The notes under the pieces were generated by a model. That model saw only the letters and a program-made list of their open reading frames with translations. It was not told the origin of the DNA and searched no databases. Below, piece by piece: positions 22,269-33,407 of a stretch of DNA of 64,000 bases. Source of the stretch: Rhizophagus irregularis (Eukaryota > Glomeromycota > Glomeromycetes > Glomerales > Glomeraceae). The number at the start of each line of letters is the position of its first letter. Positions within the stretch are counted from its first letter, which is position 1. The position numbers were made by a program, and so were the translations under genes. Location: NCBI RefSeq assembly GCF_026210795.1, contig NC_089439.1:1860001-1924000 (forward strand), given 5' to 3'.

Positions 22269-23387
22269 ATTTGTGATGTCTTTTCTATAATATAACGTAA
22301 AATTTGGTTAATAAACTTCGTTATAATGATATATGTGAAGGATGCTCATTTTGTATATTTACGTGTATTATTTTTTTTTTTCTTAAAAAAAATATAGTAA
22401 TAGTTTTTATTTCAATTAAATTTTTTGTTTTATAATATAGCTTGTGAATATTGTAAGAGGGAGGAACCCTTATTTTAAAGAAAGAAATTTAGTTTATAAA
22501 TTTGAAATAAAAAAAAATTGAACTACATTATATGAAAAAAAAATCCTATTACGTTAGACATTTTTGTCTTGTGAACTGAAAGACCAAAAAATTGAATTAC
22601 ATCTTTAGATAATATCTAATTACGTTGGGAGAAATAAAAAATTGAATTACATCAGATAAAAAAAAAAATATCTAATTACGTTGGCATTTAAACAATTAAC
22701 ACAATTGTAAACGATCTCGTGTTTGTGCATATAATAGGATTAACATTTATTTATACATATACATGTGAAAAATGTAAATGCTATCATTTTTTATTTTTTT
22801 ATTTAAGTATATATTTAGTATATTTTTTTGCCGATCGATTTAATATCATTGTATTTCATTGGTAATCGAATTACATCTTCAAATAAAATCAAATCACGTT
22901 GGAGACTAAAAAATCGGATAAAAAAAAAAAATTATCTAATTACGTTGGCATTTTTTATTTTTATTTTTAAGTATATATTTAGTATATTTTTTTGCCGATC
23001 GATTTTAATATCGAAATATTTCATTGGTAAAGGATATTTTGTAGACTAAAAAATCAAATTACATCTTCAGATAAAACAAAATCACGCTAGACGTTTTGTC
23101 TTATGAACTGGGAGACTAAAAAATCGAATTACATATTCAGATAAAAAATATCTAATTACGTTGTTATTTTAAAGTATTTAGTATATTTTTTTGCCAATCG
23201 AATTCAATATCAAAATATTTCATACTTAAATTATCGGTAAATTAATTTTAAGGATATTTTGCATATCCAATCAGAATATTTTAAATATCCATTAATATTA
23301 CAATTCAAAAATTCAGTATATTTTTTGTATAATTTAAAATAATTTATTATTATAAAATTCTATTCAAATAACCCGTCTGTTTAATTT
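22269..23387. repeat. Dispersed and tandem repeats: atctaattacgttgg units
   Basis: Between 22510 and 23160 a ~45-60 bp unit (aaattgaattacatct..agataaaaa..atctaattacgttgg) recurs at least five times in degenerate form. A second motif (aagtatatatttagtatatttttttgcc followed by gatcgatt) occurs at 22804, 22969 and 23175. No gene was found. Confidence 0.6.
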
Positions 23388-24698
23388 TTAGTATATTTTA
23401 AGAATATTATCACTGTATAAGAATATTTTAACCATAAAACTAGAACATTTTAAGGATGTGGAATTTTTATAGGGATTGACAACAAGAATTGGTGTTGGGT
23501 ATAATTCATGTTCATAAAAAGTAAGTTCATTCGCATTTGCATTATTAATGAAGTTTTTAAATTCAGATGAAGGTTTGTTAGCAAGCTGTTTAATCCAGTC
23601 CTCAACCCAGTACCTAGGTGTTTGTTGTCCAAGATAGTTTTCCGAAACTCCATTAACAATAGCAATGGCTGTTTCTATATTAATCTCAAAACACAATAAT
23701 AACCAATTACGTGGTGAGATCATTTCACTCCAGAAATTGGCCTCTTCTGGTGATGTTTCAGATACGTAAGATAGAAGCCAGTACTCGAGAGTTTGTGTTG
23801 ATAAAAGTTCCGCTGAAATGGAACAAATCCAGTCAATGAACTTTTCACGAATAAGACCAAACTTCGATGCTTGATCTGCAAGTTTGTCATATTCTGTATC
23901 ACTGGGTTCTCTTGCCTGCAAACTTGTAAATGGTTCTTCTAGACCATTCATAATGTGTTAGAAGAGATTCTGCTTAGTTTACATGAAATTTTTCAAAGGA
24001 AGTGCAAAGTTTATACATACTTTCGTGGAGCTTACAAAGATCTCTTTTAATCTTTCTTTCATGAAGCACACGTTTACGAAATTCTTGCCAATTGATCGTT
24101 ATCTTTGATTCATGCAAGTAGATCTGGAAGTAGATAAGTTTGTTAGAGATAAACAAGTGTCAAATAATAAAGCCAGATTATTACAAACCTTTAGGGTTTC
24201 CTTCGATAGGTTAGGTTGTTGATGACGATATGATGCTTGAACGAATTCTTTAAACGAATTAAGATATACACTATTGTAGCGAATTCTAGGAATTCCATTT
24301 TTAATTTCGATCATACCCTCCCAAGCATCGAGTTTAATGAGATCGCCAGGGACAAGTTCTTTATTATTAGTACAATATCTGAAACTAACGCGCGGTTCGG
24401 CGATAATATCTAAACTCATGTTACTATTATTAAATACGCTGCTAATCTTAATTTTTTCGGACAACTTTGTACCCCCGAACTCCCTGGCGTCAGCAATAGG
24501 GTCATTAATAAGGGTGATTAACTTCTTATTATTGTAAGCTAGAGGGATGTTAACTTTCCACAGTTTGATTTCACCAGCATCTCGTGTTTCCTCGATAGCC
24601 TTTATGAGCTGGCCGACAGTCTCTTCTTTTTTAATATTAACTTTGAAAATATCAGGAAGGCCATCGCCTGCAATCAAGCAGTTTAAAATGATAGACAT
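23388..24698 (-). CDS. CRN (Crinkler)-header protein, three exons, 387 residues
   Basis: Exons 24189-24698, 24021-24123 and 23388-23938 join with matching phases (gtttgt/ttccag and gtatgt/gtctag) to 388 codons. The N-terminus MSIILNCLIAGDGLPDIFKV, then KKEETVGQLIKAI and IKLWKVNIPL, is the ubiquitin-like header of the CRN effector class (LNCL...F.V.I....V..LK..I.......LWKV). The usual following segment is represented by GGTKLSEKIKISSVF and DIIAEP. The C-terminal ~220 residues (WQEFRKRVLHERKIKRD, FIDWICSISAELLSTQTLEY, YWVEDWIKQLANKPSSEFKN) match no domain I know and look helical. CRN-header proteins are abundant in Rhizophagus; the header is linked to delivery or regulation and the C-terminus to activity. 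No classical signal peptide is evident. A minisatellite abuts the start codon. Confidence 0.75.
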
Positions 24699-24708
24699 AA
24701 TGTACAAT

Positions 24709-25036
24709 TATGAAAAGAACATTATGAAAGGTAAAAAATACAATTATGAAAAGAATATTATGAAAGGAAAAATTATGAAAAGAATATTATGAAAGGAAAA
24801 ATTATGAAAAGAATAAATTATGAAAAGAATATTATGAAAGGAAAAATTATGAAAAGAATATTATGAAAGGAAAAATTATGAAAAGAATATTATGAAAGGA
24901 AAAATTATGAAAAGAATAAATTATGAAAAGAATATTATGGAAGGAAAAATTATGAAAAGAATATTATGAAAGGAAAAATTAGAAAAGAATATTATGAAAG
25001 GAAAAATTATGAAAAGAATATTATGAAAGGAAAAAT
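24709..25036. repeat. Minisatellite (aattatgaaaagaatattatgaaagg)n at the 5' side of the CRN gene
   Basis: About ten units of roughly 28 bp, with variants containing an extra gaataaattatgaaaa insert. The array begins within about 10 bases of the CRN start codon, so it replaces the normal 5' UTR/promoter sequence. Confidence 0.85.
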
Positions 25037-26233
25037 TTTAAAAAATTTGATGACAATAAAGATATTACTGTATATTTTATATATATCACCAACCAATTTA
25101 TATTGTAGTGCAACCGGTTTAGCCGCAGTTTGAAACTGAGGCGGTTTGATTCGACTTGGTTCAAGCCGAATTAAGTATTATTAGTCGGATCACAATCACA
25201 ATGTGTTTGACTCATTTCTTTGTTAAATGTCGGATCATTAATCATTAAAATTACACATTTCTATTCTGTTCCGATTTTTACCAAAGTTTTTAACCAATCA
25301 AATTCATTTAAAAATTGGACCACGGATTAAAAAAATTGATGATCCGAGTGTTCCGAAATTTGAAATGCTAAACGGAACAGATTTAAACCGATTTTCTGAT
25401 TTTTTACTCAATTTATCGCTTTTTTAATTGGCTAAAATTAATTACACTAAAATCGGAACAGAATAGAACAGGGCTAGTATATTCATATATAGTCACGTAA
25501 AACAATATTTGTCACGTCATTTATTATGCGAACTTTATTGTTGCATAATTTTGTCACTTTTACACAAACTAGCTTTTTTTTACGTAACAATGGATAAAAA
25601 AATATTATATATTACTGCTCTTCCGCTTCTTAAAATAGATTTTACTTAATTAAACACGTCCCAACCCATCCCAACAAGTGACCGTGGAAAACAACACAGT
25701 GATGACTAAGGGTGTGACAAACAGGATTTGACTAACGAAAAAAAACGTCCTCCAGATACTTATAGATTACAGAAACGAATAAAATCTATTTTTTTAGAAG
25801 CGGGCGGGATGACTGATCTGCTCGATGCTTTTCCTAATCATAATTCATATTACTTCATTATATTCATAAATTTTATTGATATTTATTAATAACGTAAAAA
25901 AATGGATAACGTTAACTTTGTCTCTACTATCATAGCAAGAAGAGAATAAAGAAGAAAACAAGGGAATTACTTTATCAGCATCAAGTATAGATGACGTTTT
26001 ACTGCGCATAATATTTACGTGATTCAAAAAAAGAAGCGAAGTAATAATATTTCAGTTTATGTAAGAATACGATCCGCCCCCTGCCCTTTATTTATCGATC
26101 TGTGTGGGGTGTCGATGGATAACTATAATGGAACAACAGATGAAGGGTTAATTGACCAAGAGAATAGGGAATACTTTAATAAAACATATGGTATCACATC
26201 TCCCCGCTTGTCGGAACTTCTCCTGTTCTTCTG
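25037..26233. other. Intergenic; degenerate repeats
   Basis: Other than the small TIR element, no gene is supported. 25095-25190 contains short inverted motifs (ccggtttagccgcagttt / aactgaggcggtttg). The stretch 26060-26230 is less AT-rich and may include upstream exons of the relic at 26234. Confidence 0.4.
25259..25468. mobile_element. Small TIR (MITE-like) element
   Basis: Ends ttctattctgttccgatttt (25259-25278) and its complement aaatcggaacagaatagaa (about 25449-25468) bound 210 bp of noncoding DNA. No coding capacity and no clear target-site duplication. Internal aacggaacag and gttccga motifs suggest further folding. Confidence 0.5.
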
Positions 26234-26424
26234 TTTTTAGATGATCGTGGTATTATGTTTAAATGGAACGTGGCATGCATATCTTGGGAATCAATAATTT
26301 GGAAGGTCTTGAGAACTATCTTTACCACCCAGATAAGATATGGATATGTGCCGTTATGGAAGACACCGGTGAGCTGGTACCTGCAGTGGAACTTATACGC
26401 CGACGCCGTGTAATGGAAAAATGA
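26234..26424 (+). pseudogene. Gene relic (FLDDRGIMFKWN ... NYLYHPDKI ... GELVPAVEL)
   Basis: In one frame FLDDRGIMFKWN is followed after a frame change by MHILGINNLEGLENYLYHPD and then MEDTGELVPAVELIRRRR, ending at a TGA at 26422. The composition is protein-like and the two frames connect smoothly, so this is probably the 3' end of a decayed or frameshifted gene. A possible acceptor lies just upstream. I do not recognise the family with confidence. Confidence 0.3.
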
Positions 26425-27797
26425 AAGTTGGCAGAGATCAGAGTTTTCGGTATTAATCATAAAACATGTGACTGATTTACCAATCGTTTCATTGAGATGA
26501 TAAAATTGATAATCTAAAAAAAACCGTTACAGAGGATTTTTTTTAATTTTTATTTTTGTAAGTACGAACTTCGGAATATTTACTTAATTTTTTTTATGAA
26601 GAATGTTTAGTAACTTTCTCTTTTTTTGTAGATTTCAGAACCCAGGCTGAGACTTGGAATTGGAAACGGGTAGGTAGAAAGAGGGAACAGCCAACAGGGT
26701 TTTTTTTTTTATATATAAGAACGTTTAAACTTTTTTTATGTAGATTTCGGACTGGAACCTGAATTTGGAGACGGTATGGGCCAAAATATGGTGTGCTTAT
26801 AAAGGGGAATTTTATATGATGTGATTATACGGGGAGACTATATAGGGGGTCGACTGTACATACATATCGTACCATCTCCATCTCCTTGCCATCTCAACCC
26901 TCCTTCAACTCCTTAGAAATCTAAATTTAGTCCTTCTAACATTTTTGAGAGCTTATATGCCCAGGGGTATAGGAAATTCTTTTGTGCGAAAAGAAAAGTT
27001 TGATCATGCATCTTGTCAGGGCGTATTGCGAACTTTTCGGCAGTAGACATTAATTTTCATTGAGTAAATTTGATCAGTTGATCCTGGGCTAGATACGTAA
27101 ATTAGTTAACTTTAATAGAATAACGAATTCTAATTATAATTTATATTTTGAAAGTGTATACATATACATATATAGAATTATATCATATCTGTAACATATG
27201 CGAATATGATACAAAATTTCTGTGGAACCAACGAAAATAGTAATTGAGTATCAGGTTTCACAAGAAACAATACAGTAAAATTTGTGGTTATCATACAAAT
27301 GAGGTGTTATTGTTGTCAAAACCGCAGAGATTGCGTCAAATATTTAATATAATCGGCCGAAATTTATTCAAACATTTTAATTGGATTTTTATCGACTATA
27401 TTATTTTAGATACATGGTTAATTTTTAATATATATGACCCGAAAACTGAAAAAAAAATCTTGATTGGGAACTAACAAGTCCAAATTTGGAAGAATAAAAA
27501 AGAAAAGTTTGTAGAGTTACATATGGAGTTTAATATTAACAATATACAGTATGTAATACATTTTTTCTTATATAAAAGTAAATATGAGAGACGTAATACG
27601 AGCACGTGATATAACTGATTACGAAATGATTACGTAATTAAACGCAGTGAGTCGTTGATATTTTATTGGAAGATCATATGTGTTGTACTTCATGATAGCT
27701 TCACAGAACAGCAAAAAAGAAAATAGTATAGATTATTAGAATTTCGGTCAGTGCAAATTTGTGCGACAAATTTGCAATCAATATTTTTCCGAATAAA
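26425..27797. other. Intergenic with a short direct repeat
   Basis: Two related segments, gtagatttc.gaac/ctggaacc followed by tggagacgg/tggaaacgg, occur at 26630-26672 and 26742-26776. They resemble the units of the 37-40 kb array. A 76-codon ORF at 27244-27474 has no supporting evidence. No gene was called. Confidence 0.4.
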
Positions 27798-27975
27798 TCT
27801 ACTATATAATAATTGTTTTTGTAACGTTTAGACTAACCTGTATAAATATTCTTTGTATTGTGATACCTGTGTTACCTGTTAGTTATGTTACAATTGTTAC
27901 ATAACGCGGCTTAGCTACGGCATGCTTTTTTTTACATGTATGTATACAATTGCGAAGCAACGGGCTAACGGCTAG
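27798..27975 (+). mobile_element. Possible non-autonomous mini-Helitron
   Basis: The 178-bp segment starts TCTACTATATAATAA and ends CTAG; it lies between an A and a T, the Helitron target pattern. Eleven bases before CTAG there is a short hairpin, ttgc-gaa-gcaa, followed by cgggctaacgg. In intact Helitrons the left arm would read cccgttgc; here it has decayed to acaattgc, leaving a 4-bp stem. No coding capacity. Confidence 0.4.
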
Positions 27976-30605
27976 TTTTTCTGTTTTTGTATAAGAGAAA
28001 GGAAAAAAAATTTAAAAAATTATTTACATAATATATAATTTATATTTTGAGATGAAAAAAAATTATTTTTTTTTAAATAAACTATAATTTTTATTTTTTT
28101 TTATTTTTTTTTCTTAAATATTTCACGTTAAAAAAAAAAAAAAATACCACCAAATTTTGACAAAAAAAAAAAAAAATTTGGTTGTGCTTGTTACATTGAC
28201 TAATTTGTTTATATTGATTTATAGTTTAATTGTCATGATGCATGTAAAAATAAATATAACAAATATTACAACAATCTTTCCTTTTTTAAAAAAAACTATT
28301 TGATAAAATTTTGATAAGTCCTTCCGTACAAATTCCGGATATATAAACTATATAAATAAAAAATTTATTAAATTTATTAATCTGTAATACCTGTAATACT
28401 TTAATTGCATATCTTTATAAACAAGTTTTTTTTTTGAGGCTCAATTTGGTTTATTATCAAATATAATAATGCATAATTTTTTTTTTTCCATCGGTCATTC
28501 AAAAGTTTTCAAAGTTTGTTGAAAAAAAAAGATAAGGATCAATATTACTAATAAAAAAAAAATCATATTACTATAGATTGTAAAACAATAAAAAAAAACC
28601 ATACTTTTACTTTTTTGATACAATTCAAATATTTATGTTTATTAATCACTTTGGAATCATTACGTGAGAAAAGATTTTTAATTCTTTTTTTTTTTTTAAG
28701 AATTCTGTAAATCATGTAACAATTGTAACATTACCTTATCTTTATCAAAAAAATTGGCGTTTTTTTCGTTCACTCGAGAACGTGTTTATCATAAAAAGAA
28801 TAACAATAGAATAAAATAAAATAAAAAAAATAAAAAAGATAAAAAAGATAAACTTAATTTAAAAAAAAAAAATTTTTTTTAAAGTTACTCCTATCACATT
28901 GATCATTTGATAATATTAAATTATTAACTTGTATTACCGTTATTTATTAAAATTATTTACGTACTTTCACATTAAAAAAAAAATTTATTATATTATAAAG
29001 AGCCATTACAAATTTTTATAAATTTTATATTATTTTATATATAATTATTGACTTGAAACCAATTATAGGAATAAAATGAATAAAAATATTATAAAAAATA
29101 AGACAATTATGAAGAATTTCTATAGGATATTAAAGATTATTTGATATTGGTTCATAAATGAACGTAAAAAAAAAAAAAAAAATTCTTTTGTTCTCTTTCG
29201 ATTGCCTCTTTTAGAAATTTTTTGTGTCATGAAATAGGTAACAAGGTTTTACAATGTTATACAATGTTACAATTGAAACATCAAAATGGAATTGATCGGA
29301 TCCCTTACTGCGGTGATTGCAATACAATTCCAAAAAAATCCAGCCGATGTTCCCAGATTAGGATAATTTCACAAAACATCGATTTAACCAAATATGAAAC
29401 AAAATAAAATATATCAAAAAAATTTATCCTATTCATTGAAATTATTAAGTATCATTTTAATCGGCTCATGTTATTTTAATGCAGTCTTCAGCCCCCAAAA
29501 AAATGTAAACAAATAATGTAAATAAATAAACAGGATATTTTTTTTTTCCCCACCCATGATTTGTAAATAAACCTTAAGCGTATCTGGTATCAATAAAAAA
29601 AAAGGAAAATACGTACCTAATTGGTTTATTTTTATGAAAAAGAAAAAATTAATAATTTATTACTTTTTTATTAATAAAAAAAATATATTCAACACAATGA
29701 CAATAAATAAAAATAAGGTAAGATCGAAAATTAGAAATATTGATAACTCCGCGAACTGATAAATTGTCGTGATACATTAATTGCAGTTTAAACCATTGTT
29801 CTAGTAACTTCGAAGAATAGAAAAGAAAGTGAAGAACAATATAGTTTCATTTTTGTCCTATCTTTATGAAACAAATTTTCTTATGGTAAGATGTTCATGG
29901 AATGTAAAAGAAAAAAACCTGCTGATCGTAATACAGCCTGATACAATTTATAAAATTTATGAAAAATAAAAATTCTCACAAACAAGTTTTTTTTTTTTTA
30001 CAACAATGACAACTATGACACTATTTCGCATCCCCTTATCTCTTCTTATCTTCTTTTATTAACCAAATTTATCCTTTCATTAGAGGTTTACAGGAGAAAA
30101 ATTGTTTCATAATAATTTCCTTGATATGTTTTAAATCCTGTTTTATTATAACTTTATAAATGATAAAAATTGTTAATTTTTATTCGCTTTTGAAGCATAA
30201 TACTCTGATACTCTATAATATTGTATAAATTATGATTTTCTCACGTATATGCAATATATGCATTATATTAAATTCAGTAACCATGATGATGATTACTCTT
30301 AGGTATTTATCTACAAAAAAAGAAATTGAATAAAACCTGCATGTCAATCAAACAAAAGGTTATTTACCGCAGCTTGCTAACTGTTCTTAATTTTACAATA
30401 ATATTTAATATTCGGTAAGATTATCTTTAAGATGAAAATAGTTATAAATAGGTCTAAAGGTCAAAGGTATTTTTCTTCAAAAAAAAATTCAAAAAAATCA
30501 AGAAATCAAAAAATCAAAAATATAATTGAAAACAAAAAAATTATTATACAAACAATAAAATTATTTTTCTTTTTCGCCCTACTTTTTAATTTCTAAAAAA
30601 TCATT
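27976..30605. other. Long AT-rich intergenic region
   Basis: Extreme A/T homopolymer runs from 28000 to 29200. A 61-codon ORF at 29222-29407 (IPYCGDCNT..SRC) sits in a slightly less AT-rich island but has no domain or splice context. The last 180 bases before 30606 carry a likely TATA element (tataaatag, about 30442). Confidence 0.5.
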
Positions 30606-31085
30606 ATGGAATCTTATTATTCATCTTCTGCTTATATTTTATATGAATATTACAATTTTGAAGATTCCGAATATCAACAATTTCAACAACTTCAACAATT
30701 TCAACAATTTCTACACTATCAACAATATCAACAATATCCACAATATCCACAACCTCAACAACCTCAATTTCATTATTCTCAATATTCTCATTATTCTCAA
30801 CATTCTCAATGCCCTCAATATCCTCAACAATCTCAACAACAACATCAGCAACCTCAGCAACCTCATCAACCTCAGCTGCATCAACAACAACAACAATATC
30901 ATCAATTCACTCGTACGCTTGCAACAATGGTTGTAAATGATGGTATTAGATACGATTATACAACCGTTTCAGTCTCTAACGAAATGGCGGATTCTGCCAT
31001 AAAAATAAGTAATCAAACAAATTTGAATTCTATTTATATAAATGGAATTCTAGTATGTCAATATTATTATACAAATAATGTATAA
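30606..31085 (+). CDS. Q/Y/P-rich low-complexity (prion-like) protein, 159 residues
   Basis: A single uninterrupted ORF starts at the first ATG after a TATA-like element about 160 bases upstream. Residues about 22-100 are almost only Gln, Tyr, Pro, Phe, His and Ser (QQFQQLQQFQQ, QYPQYPQPQQPQ, QHQQPQQPHQPQ). The C-terminal 55 residues are normal (MVVNDGIRYDYTTVSVSNEM, NLNSIYINGILVCQYYY). The Q/Y-rich part has the composition of prion-like or transactivation segments; function is unknown. The repeated caacaa/caatat triplets mean the length is probably unstable. The normal C-terminal part argues that this is a real gene and not a microsatellite ORF. Confidence 0.6.
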   Translation: MESYYSSSAYILYEYYNFEDSEYQQFQQLQQFQQFLHYQQYQQYPQYPQPQQPQFHYSQYSHYSQHSQCPQYPQQSQQQHQQPQQPHQPQLHQQQQQYHQFTRTLATMVVNDGIRYDYTTVSVSNEMADSAIKISNQTNLNSIYINGILVCQYYYTNNV

Positions 31086-31168
31086 TAATTTATGTTTTTA
31101 AAATTAATTTAGGGTTCTGTCATTCATTATAGTTATTTAACCCTTTAATTAATTAATTCATTATTACC

Positions 31169-31201
31169 GTAATCCTAATCCTAATCCTAATCCTAATCCT
31201 A
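31169..31201. repeat. Interstitial telomere-like (CCTAAT)n
   Basis: About five tandem copies of cctaat (attagg on the other strand), one base away from the fungal telomere unit TTAGGG. They lie in AT-rich DNA 90 bases downstream of a gene. Confidence 0.7.
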
Positions 31202-31276
31202 CGAATAGATATTTCCATTAATTTATTGTATTATTCTTTTCTTCTTTTTTTTTGCAAATTTATTCATTTATTGTTA

Positions 31277-31370
31277 TTTTTTTTATTTTGTAAATAAAAT
31301 TTCATTTATTTTTTGTTTGAAGCCAACCATATTTGAAATAATTCTAACTAAAATTAATAACGTTACATAT
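31277..31370. repeat. ~94-bp dispersed repeat, copy A
   Basis: The stretch from ttttattttgtaaataaaat through gaagccaaccatatttgaaa to attaataacg is nearly identical to 36487-36582. In copy B the repeat continues into a mariner-like end right after ttacata. Confidence 0.75.
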
Positions 31371-31851
31371 CACGCCTAAAACTGCGCCACTGATAAACCA
31401 TGTGACAAATTCAATCATGTCGTTTCCAAAAAAATTTAAATTAACGTTTATATATGATGATGCAACGCAATAAATATATATATTTGAGAGTTTATAAACG
31501 CAAAAATAATTATTAAATTTGTCTATGCTTAAAAAAACTAAAACAAAAAGTAACACATGAATTTTTTTTTGTATATTTGTCCTTTGAAAATAATAAATTT
31601 TTTTCTTAAAAATTTAAATTTCTACTTAAAAGGACTTCTCTTCTACGTACTATAATATAATCATTCATAATTACCCAAACTAATTCAAAGCCTTACCTAA
31701 ATTAGCATCCTTGAGTATGTCATGTAATCATCAGGTATTTATTGTATGAGGTAACTCGTGTTATAAATAACATTTAAAAATAATAATAATAATTGTTAAT
31801 TATCTAATACATAAAAAAGTTTATTATCACATTGCAACGATTTCCATGGAG

Positions 31852-33407
31852 CCCTATAAGAAATATGTATACGGAAAGGATACGTTTTGTATACATTTTA
31901 TGTACGTTTCTATAGATTCCGTATACAAATTCCGTATATTTAATAAGCAATTCATTTTTGAACATTTTTTAAAAAAACTAATGTATAAGAAAATGTATAC
32001 GGAAAAAATTAATCATACGGAATGTATACGGAATTTTTAAACTTAATATTTTTAGAAAATAATTTTACAAAAATCTCGTATCATAACACGAGATCACGTG
32101 ATTGTTTATTGTTTTGTTATGATACGTTTTTTGTTTTTATATAAACCCTTACTTTGATGAGTTTGATCTTCCGATCTTCCTTTCTGTCTTTCCTTTTCTT
32201 CTCTTTTCTCTTGTCTTATTTTTGTTATTTTTTCTAAATTTTTCTTCTTTTTTCGTCACCCCCCCTTTTAAAAAAAAATTTTTTTTTTCGTACCTCACTT
32301 TAAAAATTTTTCTTTTTCATCACTCTCCTTTAAAAAAAAAATTTTTTTCGTCACTCCCTTAAAAAAAAAAAATTTTTTTTGATTTTATTCTTTTATTCCC
32401 ACTCTTCTAAAAATTTTCTTCTTTCTATTTCTATTTCCTATTTATAAAAATTTTTTTATTTTTCTAACTTTGACGTCCTCCCTTTAAAAAAAAAATTTTT
32501 CTTAACTCTCCTAACTTCGTTACCCTCTTTTTAAAAAAATATTTTTTTTTGATTTATTCTTTATTCCCCTTTCTTTTTTATTTATATTTATCCCTTTTTT
32601 TATTTCATAGGGCCAGCAGATTTTTTTTTGTGAGAAGATTCAGTTTTTTTGTAGATCAGTTTGGGAGTCCTTTCCTTTTGTAGGATTGTTCAGGATTTTT
32701 TTCTTTTTTTAGGTCAGTTCAAATTTTCTTTTTTAAGTTGGGTTCAGATTCTTTTCTTTTTGTAGGTTGTTTCAGTTTTGTTGCTTCAGAGTCTTCTTTT
32801 TTTGTAGGTCAGTTTTGGATTTATTTTGTTGTTTTGGTTTCTTTTTCATCAGATGCTTCATAATTCTTTTCATTTATGTAGGTCAGACATTCTGGAGTTC
32901 TCTTTCTTTTTTTGTAGGAATACTGACCTTTGGTGACTTGGACGATTGCAGATACTATATGAAGGGGGGTTTTGTTTCCAATTAAGTTAGACGTTCTTTT
33001 TTGTTTTTTTTAGGTTGTTTGACTCCAAATGAACCTGAACTTATAGATAATTTTGGTTGCAATAGGTGGCCTTAATAAGGAGGGAATTTTCATAATGTAT
33101 TTGTATTTTGTTTATTTTTTATTTTTTATTTAATTTAATAAAGTAAAATTAGATTTATATAAATATAATTATAGTAAACTGTAATACAAATAGTAAATTC
33201 AGTGACCAAATCGTATAAATTTCGTGATAAAATCAGTGATCAAATCATGTAAATTCCATATGAATTCCGTGCAAATTCCGTATCCAAACCATATTTTTAG
33301 TGATACGGAATTGTGCATTTTTCCGTATCCTATTATCATACGTTATTTCTAAGGAAAAAAAATCGTATAAAAACTTTATAAAAAACGTATCCAATTTTTT
33401 TATAGGG
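31852..33407 (+). mobile_element. ~1.5-kb TIR element, copy 1 (complete)
   Basis: The left end CCCTATAAGAAATATG and right end ATTTTTTTATAGGG are imperfect terminal inverted repeats. The 3-bp duplication GAG flanks both sides (31849-31851, 33408-33410). The interior has tandem gtatacgga motifs, T-rich tttttaaaaa blocks and ttttttgtaggtcag units. No transposase ORF is present; the ORF at 31846-32040 is only a by-product of the repeated gtatacgg motif. It is near-identical, in inverted orientation, to 41302-42795. Superfamily not assigned: 3-bp duplications occur in CACTA and PIF-like elements, but these termini fit neither well. Confidence 0.8.

Noticed and set aside
24700-25036. Possible CRISPR array (regular repeats)
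   Set aside because: Units are contiguous without unique spacers; it is a minisatellite in a eukaryotic context.
31344-31556. 70-codon hydrophobic ORF on the minus strand
   Set aside because: It starts with GTG, has no ATG or splice context, and overlaps a dispersed repeat.
31846-32040. 64-codon ORF starting MEPYKKYVYGKD
   Set aside because: It spans the border of the TIR element and is produced by repeated gtatacgga motifs; the equivalent frame in copy 2 is not conserved as a protein.
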